Positions 38,273 to 46,548 of a stretch of DNA of 64,000 nucleotides are shown piece after piece. The stretch comes from Elusimicrobiota bacterium (GTDB lineage: Bacteria; Elusimicrobiota; Elusimicrobia; FEN-1173): NCBI GenBank assembly GCA_016715645.1, contig JADJZR010000030.1, forward strand, positions 122,298 through 186,297. Direction: 5' to 3'. Numbering within the stretch: position 1 is the stretch's first letter; every line of letters starts with the position of its first letter. The notes below the pieces were generated by a model that was given only the letters and a program-made list of their open reading frames with translations, made no database searches and was not told the origin of the DNA. Position numbers and translations under genes: made by a program.

Positions 38273-38533
38273 ATGAAATCAATTATCGCCATCCTTGCCG
38301 CCTTCTTGATTGGAGTTGTTCCTCTGGCACACGCGGTATCCCACGGCGGGGACGGGCAAGATGTTTGTCAAATATGCCAATCGGGTCGATCCCTCCTCAT
38401 AACGGATCCCGCCCCTACAACTCATTTATCCTGGATTTTTGCCGGTCGGGTGGTGCTTGTGTTTAACCCGCCTGAGCGACCGACTTTGTTTGATTATTCC
38501 CAACCCCGCGGCCCTCCTTTAAACTGTTTTTAA
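38273..38533 (+). CDS. Small exported protein with a Cys pair in the zinc operon
   Basis: An 86-residue protein with a signal peptide (SIIAILAAFLIGVVPLAHA) directly followed by a metal-ligand-like stretch, HGGDGQDVCQICQSG. A second hydrophobic segment (LSWIFAGRVVLVF) may be a membrane helix. It resembles small DUF2946-type proteins, but I cannot confirm this. It lies 6 bp after the regulator gene and before the outer-membrane protein, so a periplasmic role in metal handling is a reasonable guess. Confidence 0.65.
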   Translation: MKSIIAILAAFLIGVVPLAHAVSHGGDGQDVCQICQSGRSLLITDPAPTTHLSWIFAGRVVLVFNPPERPTLFDYSQPRGPPLNCF

Positions 38534-38611
38534 ACTTCCTTTTATCTTTTTGAATTCCGAAACCCGGACATTTCTGTGTTTGGGGAAAAACTTTATCAAT
38601 GGGAGTTATTC

Positions 38612-39889
38612 ATGAAACGAATTTATTGTATGGCCATCTGTTTTGGTTTTGTCGCCCTCTTTTCTCCCTTGGAAACGTGGGCTGAACGCCCTCTCGGGGC
38701 TGGGTTGATGAACCCCGAAATGTCGGCTCTTGTGGATATGTTCTATACGAACGATGATACGGAAGAAGGGATCAGCCACCTTAAAGAGGAGATCTCAGGC
38801 TTCGAATCCCACGGGACGCCGGATGAGGATGAACACGCTCACGGAACGGAGGAGGGATTCAATCTGAGGCACTTGGAACTTCAGTTCTCCGCCGCCGTGG
38901 ATCCATACTTTAAGGGGTCGGCCATCGCGGCCATCGACCTGGATGGCGCTGAGCTGGAAACAGCGGAAATCGAAACCACCGGCCTCCCCTGGGGCCTGAC
39001 GGTGAAAGGCGGTAAATTCTACAGCAACTTTGGCTATATCAACGCGAAGCACGCCCACCAGTGGGACTTCACTGACCAAACGCTTGTCTACGAACTTCTA
39101 CTCGGCGAACACGGGTTGAACGACAAAGGCCTTCAACTCTCCTGGCTGGCACCCACGCCGTTCTATCTGTTGTTCGGCGCGGAGTCGTTACAGGGGAATA
39201 ACGAAAAAATGTTCGCCTATTACGGCGACGGTCCGCTCCCTCGTCACGAGGGGCCTCGGGTCAATACGGGGTGGCTGAAAGTTTCCCCCAACCTGCCGGG
39301 GTTCCACGCGCTTCAGGGAGGGCTTTTCGCCACCAAAGGCGTTCATCAAGAAGAGCATGACGAGGATGAAAACACGGGTTTGGAAACTGGACCGGACGGG
39401 AAAACCGATCTGTTCTACGACGGCTACAACTCTTTTTACGGAGCCGACCTGATCTACAAATTCAATAGCCCCAAACCTTACGGCCGGGGGGACTTCTTTC
39501 TCCAGGGGGAATACATCAAAAGGAAAAAGAACCTGGAGGTTGTTGAAGACGTTTTAAATCCAGCTCTAGTGGGCAATCACCAGGTCGATGTTCAAGACGG
39601 CTACTACGTCCAAGCGGGATACGGGTTTCTGCCTCGCTGGCGCGCCGCCGCCCGTTGGGAAGAGGTGGGCTTGACCAACAAGTCCGACCTGCCCGATGGT
39701 TCTTCCCTAAATTACGGTTCGAGCCGAAAGGCTTCTGGAATGATTGATTTCACTCCGACGGAGTTCTCCCGTCTGCGTCTGCAATTCAATAACGGCTCCT
39801 ACGCGACCGAGGAGGGCCAGACCCACGCGTCTGAGGTCTTCATGCAATGGATGGTGTCCATCGGCGCCCACGGGGCCCACTCGTTCTAA
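38612..39889 (+). CDS. His-rich outer-membrane protein of the zinc operon
   Basis: A 425-residue protein with a signal peptide (MAICFGFVALFSPLETWA). The rest alternates short amphipathic strands and Gly/Asn/Asp turns and ends with an aromatic residue (GAHGAHSF), as expected of an outer-membrane beta-barrel. Acidic/His clusters such as DEDEHAHGTEE and HQEEHDEDEN may be metal-binding loops. ATG 38612 is chosen for the GGGAG six bases upstream and the signal peptide. Operon position after a Fur-family regulator and before a metal ABC transporter suggests passage of zinc across the outer membrane without TonB. Confidence 0.75.
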   Translation: MKRIYCMAICFGFVALFSPLETWAERPLGAGLMNPEMSALVDMFYTNDDTEEGISHLKEEISGFESHGTPDEDEHAHGTEEGFNLRHLELQFSAAVDPYFKGSAIAAIDLDGAELETAEIETTGLPWGLTVKGGKFYSNFGYINAKHAHQWDFTDQTLVYELLLGEHGLNDKGLQLSWLAPTPFYLLFGAESLQGNNEKMFAYYGDGPLPRHEGPRVNTGWLKVSPNLPGFHALQGGLFATKGVHQEEHDEDENTGLETGPDGKTDLFYDGYNSFYGADLIYKFNSPKPYGRGDFFLQGEYIKRKKNLEVVEDVLNPALVGNHQVDVQDGYYVQAGYGFLPRWRAAARWEEVGLTNKSDLPDGSSLNYGSSRKASGMIDFTPTEFSRLRLQFNNGSYATEEGQTHASEVFMQWMVSIGAHGAHSF

Positions 39890-39958
39890 AAGAGCCCTTC
39901 CCCCGCTCCCAATTCATCGGGAGCGAGGGGGGGCGTTGGGATCTTTGAGATTTGATTA

Positions 39959-40077
39959 TTAACTGCTCCGGTCCCTCACCCTGCCCTCTCCCAAGAGGAG
40001 AGGGGAAATCTTTGTTTTCCTTCCCCTCTTGGGGGAAGGTGGTCCGAAGGGGCGGATGAGGGACCTGGTGAGTTACT
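39959..40077. repeat. Inverted-repeat element F, copy 2
   Basis: Inverted relative to 26551-26724: CCCTCACCCTGCCCTCTCCC at the left and GGGGCGGATGAGGGACC at the right, with paired inner palindromes (CTTCCCCTCTTGGGGGAAGG). It lacks the extra module of copy 1. It sits between the outer-membrane gene and the binding-protein gene and could form a hairpin in the operon mRNA. Confidence 0.75.
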
Positions 40078-40100
40078 TGATTTTCCTAAGGAGCGTTTCT

Positions 40101-41003
40101 ATGAAGAAGTTTTCATTATTTATGGGTTTGTTGTTCGCCGCGGGGTTCGTCTCGGCCGCGCCGTTGCGCGTGGTGACCACGACGCCGGACCTGGCGGATT
40201 TGGCCCGGCAGGTGGGGGGCGACAAGGTGAAAGTGGATTGCTTGTCGCGGGGGAACCAAGACCCTCATTTTGTGGAGGCCAAGCCTTCGTTGATCATTAA
40301 AGTGCGTGATGCGGACCTGTTCGTCCAAACGGGCCTGGAATTGGAAATCGGCTGGGCGCCGGTTTTGATTCAGGCGTCGCGCAACGCCAAGGTTCAGTTC
40401 GGGGCGGACGGGTTTTTGGACGCGGCTTCGTATATCACTCCGTTGGATATGCCGACGGCTGTCAGTCGGTCGGAGGGAGACGTGCATCCGGGAGGAAACC
40501 CCCATTACCTGGCGGACCCGCACAACGCTCTGTCGGTTGTCAAAGGTCTGGAAAAGAAGATGTCCCAACTGGACCCGTCGAATGCGGCGGTTTACGCCAA
40601 GAACGCTGACGGGTATTCCCGCCGCCTCACGGCCAAGATCTCGGAATGGGAAAGTCGTTTGGCTCCGGTCAAAGGTGTCTCCTTCGTCAGTTACCATAAA
40701 AACTTGGTGTATTTCGCCGCCCATTTCGGTTTTGTCAAAGTCGGGGAAATTGAGCCGAAACCGGGGATTCCGCCGACAGCCAAACACACGGACAAATTGA
40801 TTTCCCTCATGAAAGAGCGCCAGGTGCCGCTCATCCTCACCATGCCCCACTACGATAGCCGAACCCCTTTGTCCTTGGCGAAAGCCACCGGCGCCAAAGT
40901 GGTGGTGATGGCGTTGGTCCCCGACGCCGTGCCGGAGGCGACGGACTACATCGCCGCGATTGATTATAATGTGGCGGGCATTCTCAACGCCCTGGGGAAA
41001 TAA
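40101..41003 (+). CDS. znuA: Metal ABC transporter substrate-binding protein (ZnuA/TroA family)
   Basis: A 300-residue periplasmic binding protein with a signal peptide (FSLFMGLLFAAGFVSAA). The metal ligands of the cluster A-I family are visible: His56 in GNQDPHFVEAKPS, His135 in GGNPHYLADP, His199 in SYHKNLVYFAA, and the region MPHYDSRTP (His250/Asp252) near the fourth position. It lacks the long His-rich loop of enterobacterial ZnuA. ATG 40101 has AAGGAG 9 bases upstream. The ATPase gene starts immediately after its stop. Zinc is favoured over manganese by the operon context. Confidence 0.87.
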   Translation: MKKFSLFMGLLFAAGFVSAAPLRVVTTTPDLADLARQVGGDKVKVDCLSRGNQDPHFVEAKPSLIIKVRDADLFVQTGLELEIGWAPVLIQASRNAKVQFGADGFLDAASYITPLDMPTAVSRSEGDVHPGGNPHYLADPHNALSVVKGLEKKMSQLDPSNAAVYAKNADGYSRRLTAKISEWESRLAPVKGVSFVSYHKNLVYFAAHFGFVKVGEIEPKPGIPPTAKHTDKLISLMKERQVPLILTMPHYDSRTPLSLAKATGAKVVVMALVPDAVPEATDYIAAIDYNVAGILNALGK

Positions 41004-41741
41004 TTGCCGACACTGATTCAATTCGAAAACGCCGATTTGGGATATGGTTCACCCCCCGTTTTGCGGGGGGTAAACCTCCAAATCGATGTGGGAGAATCCG
41101 TGGGGTTGGTGGGACCTAACGGGTGCGGGAAAACCACCTTATTGCGGGCCGTCCTGGGCCTGTTGCATCCATTGTCCGGGCAGGTTCGTCGCGGGCCGGG
41201 CCATCGGTTCGCCTATGTGCCCCAGGCCGACGAAATGAACCTACTGTGGCCGTTGACGGTGGCCGATGTGGTGCAACTTCCCGCCCGCGCCCTGCGGTGG
41301 GGTGGTCAATTGACCGGCGAGGACCGCCGAAACGCCGACGAGGCCATGATCCGTTCCGGCGTGGCCGATATTAAGGATCGCCTCCTTCGAGAAGTGTCGG
41401 GCGGTCAACGCCAACGAACCGCCATTGCCCAGGCCTTGGCCCAGTCGCCGGACGTGTATCTGCTGGACGAACCCACCAAAGGTTTGGACGTGGTGGCGGA
41501 GCGGGATTTGCTGGCGCTGGTGGCGGGTTTGTCGGAAGGGGGGAAAACCGTGTTTCTCGTCAGCCACTCTCTTCACATCCCCCTAAACCTTTCCAAACGA
41601 ATTCTCCTTTTCCATCAAGGCACCGTCATCTCTTCGACACCTGAGGAAATCTTGAACCAACGGCGGTTGGAAGAAATCTATGGCGTACCCTTCGTCCACA
41701 TGGAACAACACGGGCACCGCTGGGTGGTGCCGACGCGATGA
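41004..41741 (+). CDS. znuC: Metal ABC transporter ATP-binding protein
   Basis: A 245-residue ABC ATPase with Walker A LVGPNGCGKTTLLRAV, Q-loop YVPQADEM, signature REVSGGQRQRTAIAQAL, Walker B DVYLLDEPTKGLD and switch His in FLVSHSLH. It powers import by the adjacent permease. The TTG start directly abuts the stop of the binding-protein gene (no spacer), and no ATG or GTG fits better. The 3' end overlaps the permease gene as ATGA, so the subunits are translationally coupled. Confidence 0.9.
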   Translation: MPTLIQFENADLGYGSPPVLRGVNLQIDVGESVGLVGPNGCGKTTLLRAVLGLLHPLSGQVRRGPGHRFAYVPQADEMNLLWPLTVADVVQLPARALRWGGQLTGEDRRNADEAMIRSGVADIKDRLLREVSGGQRQRTAIAQALAQSPDVYLLDEPTKGLDVVAERDLLALVAGLSEGGKTVFLVSHSLHIPLNLSKRILLFHQGTVISSTPEEILNQRRLEEIYGVPFVHMEQHGHRWVVPTR

Positions 41742-42541
41742 GTTTCCTGGACCTGCCGTTCATGCGGACCGCCTTCGCGGCGGGGCTCCTGGCGGGGACG
41801 TCCTTGTCCGTTATCGGTCTCTTTTCGGCGACGCGAAGCGTGGCATTCTCCGGTTTGGCCGCGTCGCAATTGGCGGCCCTGGGTGGAGTCATCGGCGTGG
41901 TGCTGGGCCTGCACGCCGGGGCGAGCGCCATGTCCTGGGCGTTGGTGGTGGCGGGGCTAATGGCCTTGGCGTTTTTGTCGCGCTCTCGAAAAACGTCCGC
42001 GGACAGTTGGGTGGCCACCCTGTATGTGTTGGGGGCCGCGCTCTCCGTTCTAATCCTCTCCAAATCGCCCCGGGGTGAAAGCGAAGCGTTGGGCGTTTTT
42101 TTTGGAAACATTCTTTCGTTGGGCTCGATCGAAGTATGGGAAGCGGCCGGATTATTCATTGTGACGGCGGTGGGACTGGCCCTCTGGTTTCGGAGATGGG
42201 TGTGGTTGGCCTTTGACCCCGTGGGGGCGGAAGTGGCGGGAGTTCGGGCGGGTCTATGGAACGGTATTTTTGTGGTCTTCTTGGCCGCGGCGCTCACCCT
42301 GTCGATTCACATCTTCGGCGTTCTGCTCACCTTCTCGTATTTGATTCTCCCGGCCACGGCCGGGCTCTTGTTAGCCAAACGGATCCGGGGCCTGTTGATC
42401 TTTTGCGTCATTTCTTCAGCGGTCGTGACCACCATCGGTTTTGAACTGTCTTTCCGCTGGGACTTCCCCACCGGCCCCTTCGTCTCCGCCCTTCTGGCCT
42501 TAATGGCCGTCGTTGGTAGGCTCTCCACAATTAAAAAATAA
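41738..42541 (+). CDS. znuB: Metal ABC transporter permease (ABC-3 family)
   Basis: A 267-residue integral membrane protein with about seven or eight helices, for example AAGLLAGTSLSVIGLFSATR, VVFLAAALTLSIHIFGVLL and LIFCVISSAVVTTIGFEL. The family landmarks include SLSVIGLFSATRSVAFSG near the N-terminus and LPATAGLLLAKRI near the C-terminus. It forms the membrane channel of the zinc/manganese importer. It is the last gene of the operon; repeat G lies 67 bp downstream. Confidence 0.9.
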   Translation: MSFLDLPFMRTAFAAGLLAGTSLSVIGLFSATRSVAFSGLAASQLAALGGVIGVVLGLHAGASAMSWALVVAGLMALAFLSRSRKTSADSWVATLYVLGAALSVLILSKSPRGESEALGVFFGNILSLGSIEVWEAAGLFIVTAVGLALWFRRWVWLAFDPVGAEVAGVRAGLWNGIFVVFLAAALTLSIHIFGVLLTFSYLILPATAGLLLAKRIRGLLIFCVISSAVVTTIGFELSFRWDFPTGPFVSALLALMAVVGRLSTIKK

Positions 42542-42608
42542 CAGATCGAGAGTCCCATTGGGGTCTTTCTCAGTTTGACCTAGCCGCCTAGACAGATGCC
42601 AGCAATAT

Positions 42609-42789
42609 CCAATGCCAGTAACTTAAGAATCGTCTCCCTGGCGAAAGCTGACCGCGCTAGCAGGAAATGCCGCGTGGGCGCGGCCGGGGGCCAGTGTGTA
42701 AAACGGCATTTTAAGAAACTATTTCACTGCCTGGATACCGGCTTTCGCCGGTATGACGGGCCCTTTGAGGCTTAAGTTACTGGCATTGG
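42609..42789. mobile_element. MITE-like element G with 19-bp perfect terminal repeats and a REP hairpin
   Basis: CCAATGCCAGTAACTTAAG (42609-42627) is repeated exactly inverted at 42771-42789. The interior has no frame and contains the REP-like hairpin CCGGCTTTCGCCGG (about 42738-42751) and a block beginning TGACCGCGCTAGC that also occurs at 5351. The remaining gap up to 42968 shows no gene. Confidence 0.8.
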
Positions 42790-42968
42790 GTCTAAAGAAC
42801 GTCCTTTAATTGGTCCTGGAAAGAATCGGGGAATATGGGATAATCTAAGGGATGTTTGCATCAGCAAAGCAGATTCCGAGTTGGTCCGCAGGGTAGGAAG
42901 GCTTGACCGCGTTTTCAAGCCAATCGAGACCGGTCAACAGAATCTCGGTGTGAGATAGGAGGAACACG

Positions 42969-43733
42969 GTGATTGCGAAGACGAAGCAACGCGCCCTGCT
43001 GGTGACTTTGACCAACGAGCCGTTCCAGCCGGTGCGGCTGTACTACATCATCCCTGACCGTTCGTTCGTTACCCGGAAGCTTCAAACCCTCGCGTGTATG
43101 GTCGAGGTGCCACACGAGGGATGCTGGCATTGGCTGTTCGACGCTGAGGCTGCATCGCTTCGGTTCGGCGCTGGCGGTTATGACGATGTGCCGAAGGACA
43201 GGCGACCGATCATCCTTGGCCGCATGCGCTTTCCGAAGGCCGGCGGCATGACGTTGCAGACGAACTCGATCGAGCGCGCCATCGCTGGAGCGAGGTTCTT
43301 CGCGCCCCGCCTCGGATCCGATGTCGTGGCCATGAGGGTTCGCGTGGTCAACCGGTGGTTCGCCGCCGACGAGGGCGCGCTGGACCAGCTGATGGCCACG
43401 CTTGATCAGGACGTCACCGTGATCGACCCCCGGGAAGCCGATTCTCTCCTACGGCGCGAGTTCCAGGGTGTGCGATCGCGCCCAGATTTGGAACGCGCCG
43501 TTAAGGAGTTCCTCGAGAGGAGGGCCCAGAGCGAGCAAGACGTCCCTCTGGTCGAGGACTTCCCCTTGTACCCTGAGGAAGAGACCCCGGACTTCCGGGA
43601 CTTGGAGGCCACGCTGAAGTTACGCTCCGTCCGGGCGTTCGAGCATTGGCGCGGCAACACGAACCTGACCCTCGCCGGAATCATCAGGCGCAACGTGGAG
43701 GATCACATGCGAACTCAGGGTCAGATGTGGTAA
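42969..43733 (+). CDS. Hypothetical protein, foreign-looking composition
   Basis: A 254-residue soluble protein starting at GTG 42969 with a strong AGGAGG six bases upstream. I do not recognise its family. It has no signal peptide or membrane helix. Notable parts are a beta-rich N-terminal half (ALLVTLTNEPFQPVRLYYII, CWHWLFDAEAASLRFGAGGY), a middle segment rich in Arg (FFAPRLGSDVVAMRVRVVNR) and an acidic C-terminal helical part (VEDFPLYPEEETPDFRDLE). Codon use is richer in CGC, GCC and CTC than that of flanking genes, which suggests transfer. The downstream HTH gene may or may not be related. Confidence 0.65.
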   Translation: MIAKTKQRALLVTLTNEPFQPVRLYYIIPDRSFVTRKLQTLACMVEVPHEGCWHWLFDAEAASLRFGAGGYDDVPKDRRPIILGRMRFPKAGGMTLQTNSIERAIAGARFFAPRLGSDVVAMRVRVVNRWFAADEGALDQLMATLDQDVTVIDPREADSLLRREFQGVRSRPDLERAVKEFLERRAQSEQDVPLVEDFPLYPEEETPDFRDLEATLKLRSVRAFEHWRGNTNLTLAGIIRRNVEDHMRTQGQMW

Positions 43734-44273
43734 GGAACATGACGGCGAACGCCGTACCCGGCGAAAAGCGCCCCGCCCTATCCTCTTCCCCTTGGGCCGA
43801 CGTTGGCAAGAGAACCCTCGGACATTTCCTTCGTGCCATGCACAGGCTTAAAACGGTGGTTCGTTTGACCTGGGCATCGTTGGCCAGGTGGATTACCTCT
43901 GTTGACCTCTGGAACGTTGGGCTTTCCCGCCGTGGACCGCGGGTGTGCCCGCTCCTTCTTCAACGTTGCGGATGTCCAGAGCAGCCGATCGTGCTCTTCT
44001 CCTTGAACCCGCCAACGACATGGGCCTGGCCGGGCCCCTTGGCCACGACGTTCTTCGGTCTCTCCGGTTGTTCAGCCAGGGAATGTCTATCCTCCGCGCC
44101 GTCCCTGGACAAGCGCTTTATACCGAGTGATTCAAGAGTGTCTGGAGAACGTGGTCGTCGCGGGACAAGAGGAGGGACCCGCGGACGGGGAGATCAGGGC
44201 AGATCGTGGCAATGAGGAGGATGGCCCCTGGAAGGGTCCGAAACGGAAAAACCACTGCGCCGGGGTCTGGAAA
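43734..44273. other. No supported gene
   Basis: Several frames are open in this GC-rich stretch, but their translations are rich in Arg, Pro, Trp and Cys and show no domain. One short frame ending at 44130 (GPLGHDVLRSLRLFSQGMSI) looks more protein-like and could be the decayed end of a gene. Confidence 0.4.
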
Positions 44274-44633
44274 ATGAGAATAGAAATAGGTGGAACTGAG
44301 GAAGGCCGGGATGACAAACACCTCTGGGAACGCAACGAGAAAATTCTGGCCGGGCTCAAGGAGGGTAGACACGCCGTTGACTTGGCGAAAGAACATGGCC
44401 TCAGCCAGGGTCGAATCTATCAAATGGTCAAAGAGGTCAAAGAACGCAAGGAACGAGAAAAAAATTGGGGACAGCTTTCCGTGCGACTGGTCACTGTTTT
44501 AAAAAAGAGATTCGGATTTCGTTGTCTCCAGGACCTGATGGCTTCGCCAATCACCAAGGAAGACTTCATGATGACAAAGGGGGTCGGGTTCAAGGCTTAT
44601 CGGGAGGTGAAAGACGTCACGGGGAAGTTTTAG
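44274..44633 (+). CDS. Small helix-turn-helix protein
   Basis: A 119-residue protein. The helix-turn-helix is EGRHAVDLAKEHGLSQGRIY, similar to sigma-factor or Mor-type recognition helices. It is followed by a charged helix (KERKEREK) and a C-terminal part (FGFRCLQDLMASPITKEDFM, then TKGVGFKAYREVKDV) that resembles the helix-hairpin-helix of RNA polymerase alpha-CTD domains. Both suggest DNA binding. The ATG at 44274 has no clear ribosome-binding site; the frame is open for 49 codons before it, but that part looks non-coding. No partner is evident. Confidence 0.55.
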   Translation: MRIEIGGTEEGRDDKHLWERNEKILAGLKEGRHAVDLAKEHGLSQGRIYQMVKEVKERKEREKNWGQLSVRLVTVLKKRFGFRCLQDLMASPITKEDFMMTKGVGFKAYREVKDVTGKF

Positions 44634-45119
44634 GCGGACGCCCGGTTCATCAACGGGAGAAGCGTCACCGTAAGGCTCTTAAACATGATGGAAGTGAACA
44701 TCATCCGTGAATCCCGGACATGGGGAGCCATGCAAGGGCCGCCATGAATTCCAGGGGCTTGCTTGCTCCCGTGCGACCCGTAACCGCGGTCGTGCGCCAC
44801 CAGGGGCGGGGATAGACACTCAAATCAATCCGGAGGCGGAGCGCTGGGACGGGATTGATGCTCCCTCTCCAGAGGGTTAAACCGGCCGCCAGAGCCCGGA
44901 GCGTATATTTTTGCGCTCGAGCGCGGAACCCGCGCTTTGCACAAAGGCCAACGCTAAAAAAAGACGTCGCGCCAGGAACTCCCAACACCCCGCACAGCAA
45001 AAAAGCGCACACAGGATCCTGTCTCGTCACCGAGTCTGCCCCCCCCCCCCACGCGACTTTTTCAGACAAAAGTATGCTAAATTTTTCTCCATACAAGTAG
45101 GGGCGCGAGCGGCACCCAA
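44634..45119. other. No supported gene; contains a C12 run
   Basis: The stretch is foreign-looking and GC-rich. A run of twelve C occurs at 45039-45050. Open frames on the minus strand are complements of the regulator gene that follows. No promoter or RNA gene was recognised. Confidence 0.4.
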
Positions 45120-45695
45120 ACCGGACAACGCAGCGGACGGCCTGATTGTCGGAGCAGGCGTGCAGCACGCGCGCCTGCTCGCGGGCAAGCGCGTGCGCGA
45201 CTTGGCCGAGGCCATAAGCTACAATGAAAGCATGATCTCGAAGATCGAGAGCGGCCGGGTCGTGCCGTCGCCGCCGATGTTGCACAAGGGCGTTGCCGCT
45301 CTCGGTCGCGAGATGTCTTCCTTCTTCGGCTCTGCCATCAATGCGCCCGACGTCGTGATTCGCCACGGGCATAGGGCGGTGCTTCAGACGGAGCCGTTGC
45401 GCCGATCCCCGGCGTGTCATACGAGCGCCGGGTGCCCTTCGCGGCGGGCAACCTGCTCGAATACAACATTCACGTGATCGAGCCTGGTGGCTCGAAACTC
45501 GATAACATCACCAACCGGGGTCAGACCGTGGGATACATGATGGAGGGCCGAACCGAGCGTGTCATCGATACCACGCCGTACGAGCTTGACGCAGGTGACT
45601 CGTTCTTCCTCAAGAACCATCTGACGAATCGCTCTCACAACCCCGGACCGGGCATTGCCCTCGTGCTGTGGATCAACACGCCCCAGATACATTGA
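45120..45695 (+). pseudogene. XRE-family regulator with cupin sensor domain, frameshifted
   Basis: The first half is an XRE helix-turn-helix (ARLLAGKRVRDLAEAIS, then ESMISKIESGRVVPSPPML and ALGREMSSFFG). The second half, in another frame, is a cupin domain (VSYERRVPFAAGNLLEYNIH, HVIEPGGSKLDNITNRG, YELDAGDSFFLKNHLTNR). The frames meet at about 45395-45410, where one base appears lost; the original would read PLRR-PIPGVSYERRV. Similar XRE-cupin regulators are common in alpha- and betaproteobacteria. The left end is uncertain, since no clear start was found, and AADGLIVGAGVQHAR looks degraded. It is likely an inactive transferred gene. Confidence 0.7.
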
Positions 45696-45720
45696 GATGA
45701 GAAGGCAACTGACACCCGCC

Positions 45721-46232
45721 ATGAGTCCTGCTCGCACCCCGAACCCGGACCCCGACGCCGAGGCCCATCCGCGTCGATGCGCCACGACCAAGGCAAGAAA
45801 GCTACTGCGCGAGGGCATGGCACGGCTTGAGGCCGTGCTCGACGACAGGTTCATCATCAACGAGACCCCGCTCGAGGCGAGCACCGCGATGGAGCTCGCA
45901 ATCGATGCCATCCACGCAGGGCTACACCAGCTCAACGCCGCAGACAGCGTGGGCGGCCCCGGCGCCAGGGCGCCCGCCGGTGCTCCGACGCGCCAGCAAG
46001 GGCAGTTCCTCGCTTACATAGCGAGTACGTTGAAGCCAATCGGGCTGGTGTGGCGCCAAGCCATGCCGATCTGCAGAGATTCTTCAACCTCACGGCGCCG
46101 TCGGTGAACTCGATGCTCGTTCGGCTCGAACGGTGCGGCTTCATTCGCCGTGTGCCCGGCAAGGCGCGGGCGATCGAAGTCCTTGTCGCGGCGGCCTACC
46201 TGCCGCCACTCGAACGGCCCTTCTCGTTCTGA
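45721..46232 (+). pseudogene. LexA-like winged-helix protein, frameshifted
   Basis: The first frame encodes a helical N-terminal region (KARKLLREGMARLEAVLDDR, then LEASTAMELAIDAIHAGLHQ) and the start of a LexA-type winged helix (RQQGQFLAYIA). The rest, EYVEANRAGVAPSHADLQRF, then FNLTAPSVNSMLVRLERCGF and RRVPGKARAIEV, is in another frame to 46232. One base near 46020-46025 breaks it. The C-terminal LexA peptidase domain is absent. The composition resembles the regulator before it, and both probably arrived together from a proteobacterial source. Confidence 0.65.
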
Positions 46233-46326
46233 CCCCGGTTCGGCCCCGACACGCTGGCGAATGCGCTGAGCGTTCTCGTCGATCGAATCCACTTTCCTTC
46301 GCTCGTGTGTTATGATAGTGCCCCTA

Positions 46327-46548
46327 ATGACCCACATTGGGCTGTCCAAATGGTTGACCATGTCGGAGAACGAACGCGCTGCCCATCGGCGGCGGGAGGA
46401 TGAGGAAAAGGCTCGGGCATTGGCTGCCATGACGGCGGAAGAGTCATTGAAAATTGGATTTGAATTGATGGAGCTTCAGCGCCATTTTCCCATGACGTGC
46501 CATCATGCGCCGCGGGGTCTTTCTAAGCGGTTGGAGCCACCGTCTTGA
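46327..46548 (+). CDS. Small partner of the nucleotidyltransferase gene
   Basis: A 73-residue, mostly helical protein with a charged middle (NERAAHRRREDEEKARALAA) and ELMELQRHFP near its C-terminus. I recognise no family. A TATGAT box lies 10 nt before ATG 46327, so the message may again be nearly leaderless. Its stop overlaps the TTG start of the nucleotidyltransferase gene as TTGA. Small genes in this position are often antitoxins or adaptors of MNT-type nucleotidyltransferases; that role is a guess from arrangement. Confidence 0.6.
   Translation: MTHIGLSKWLTMSENERAAHRRREDEEKARALAAMTAEESLKIGFELMELQRHFPMTCHHAPRGLSKRLEPPS

Noticed and set aside
40116..41021. 301-codon minus-strand frame opposite znuA
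   Set aside because: His/Arg/Gln-rich complement of a conserved gene; no support.
44701..45420. 239-codon minus-strand frame over the XRE regulator
   Set aside because: Its translation has no family resemblance, while the plus strand has clear XRE and cupin motifs.
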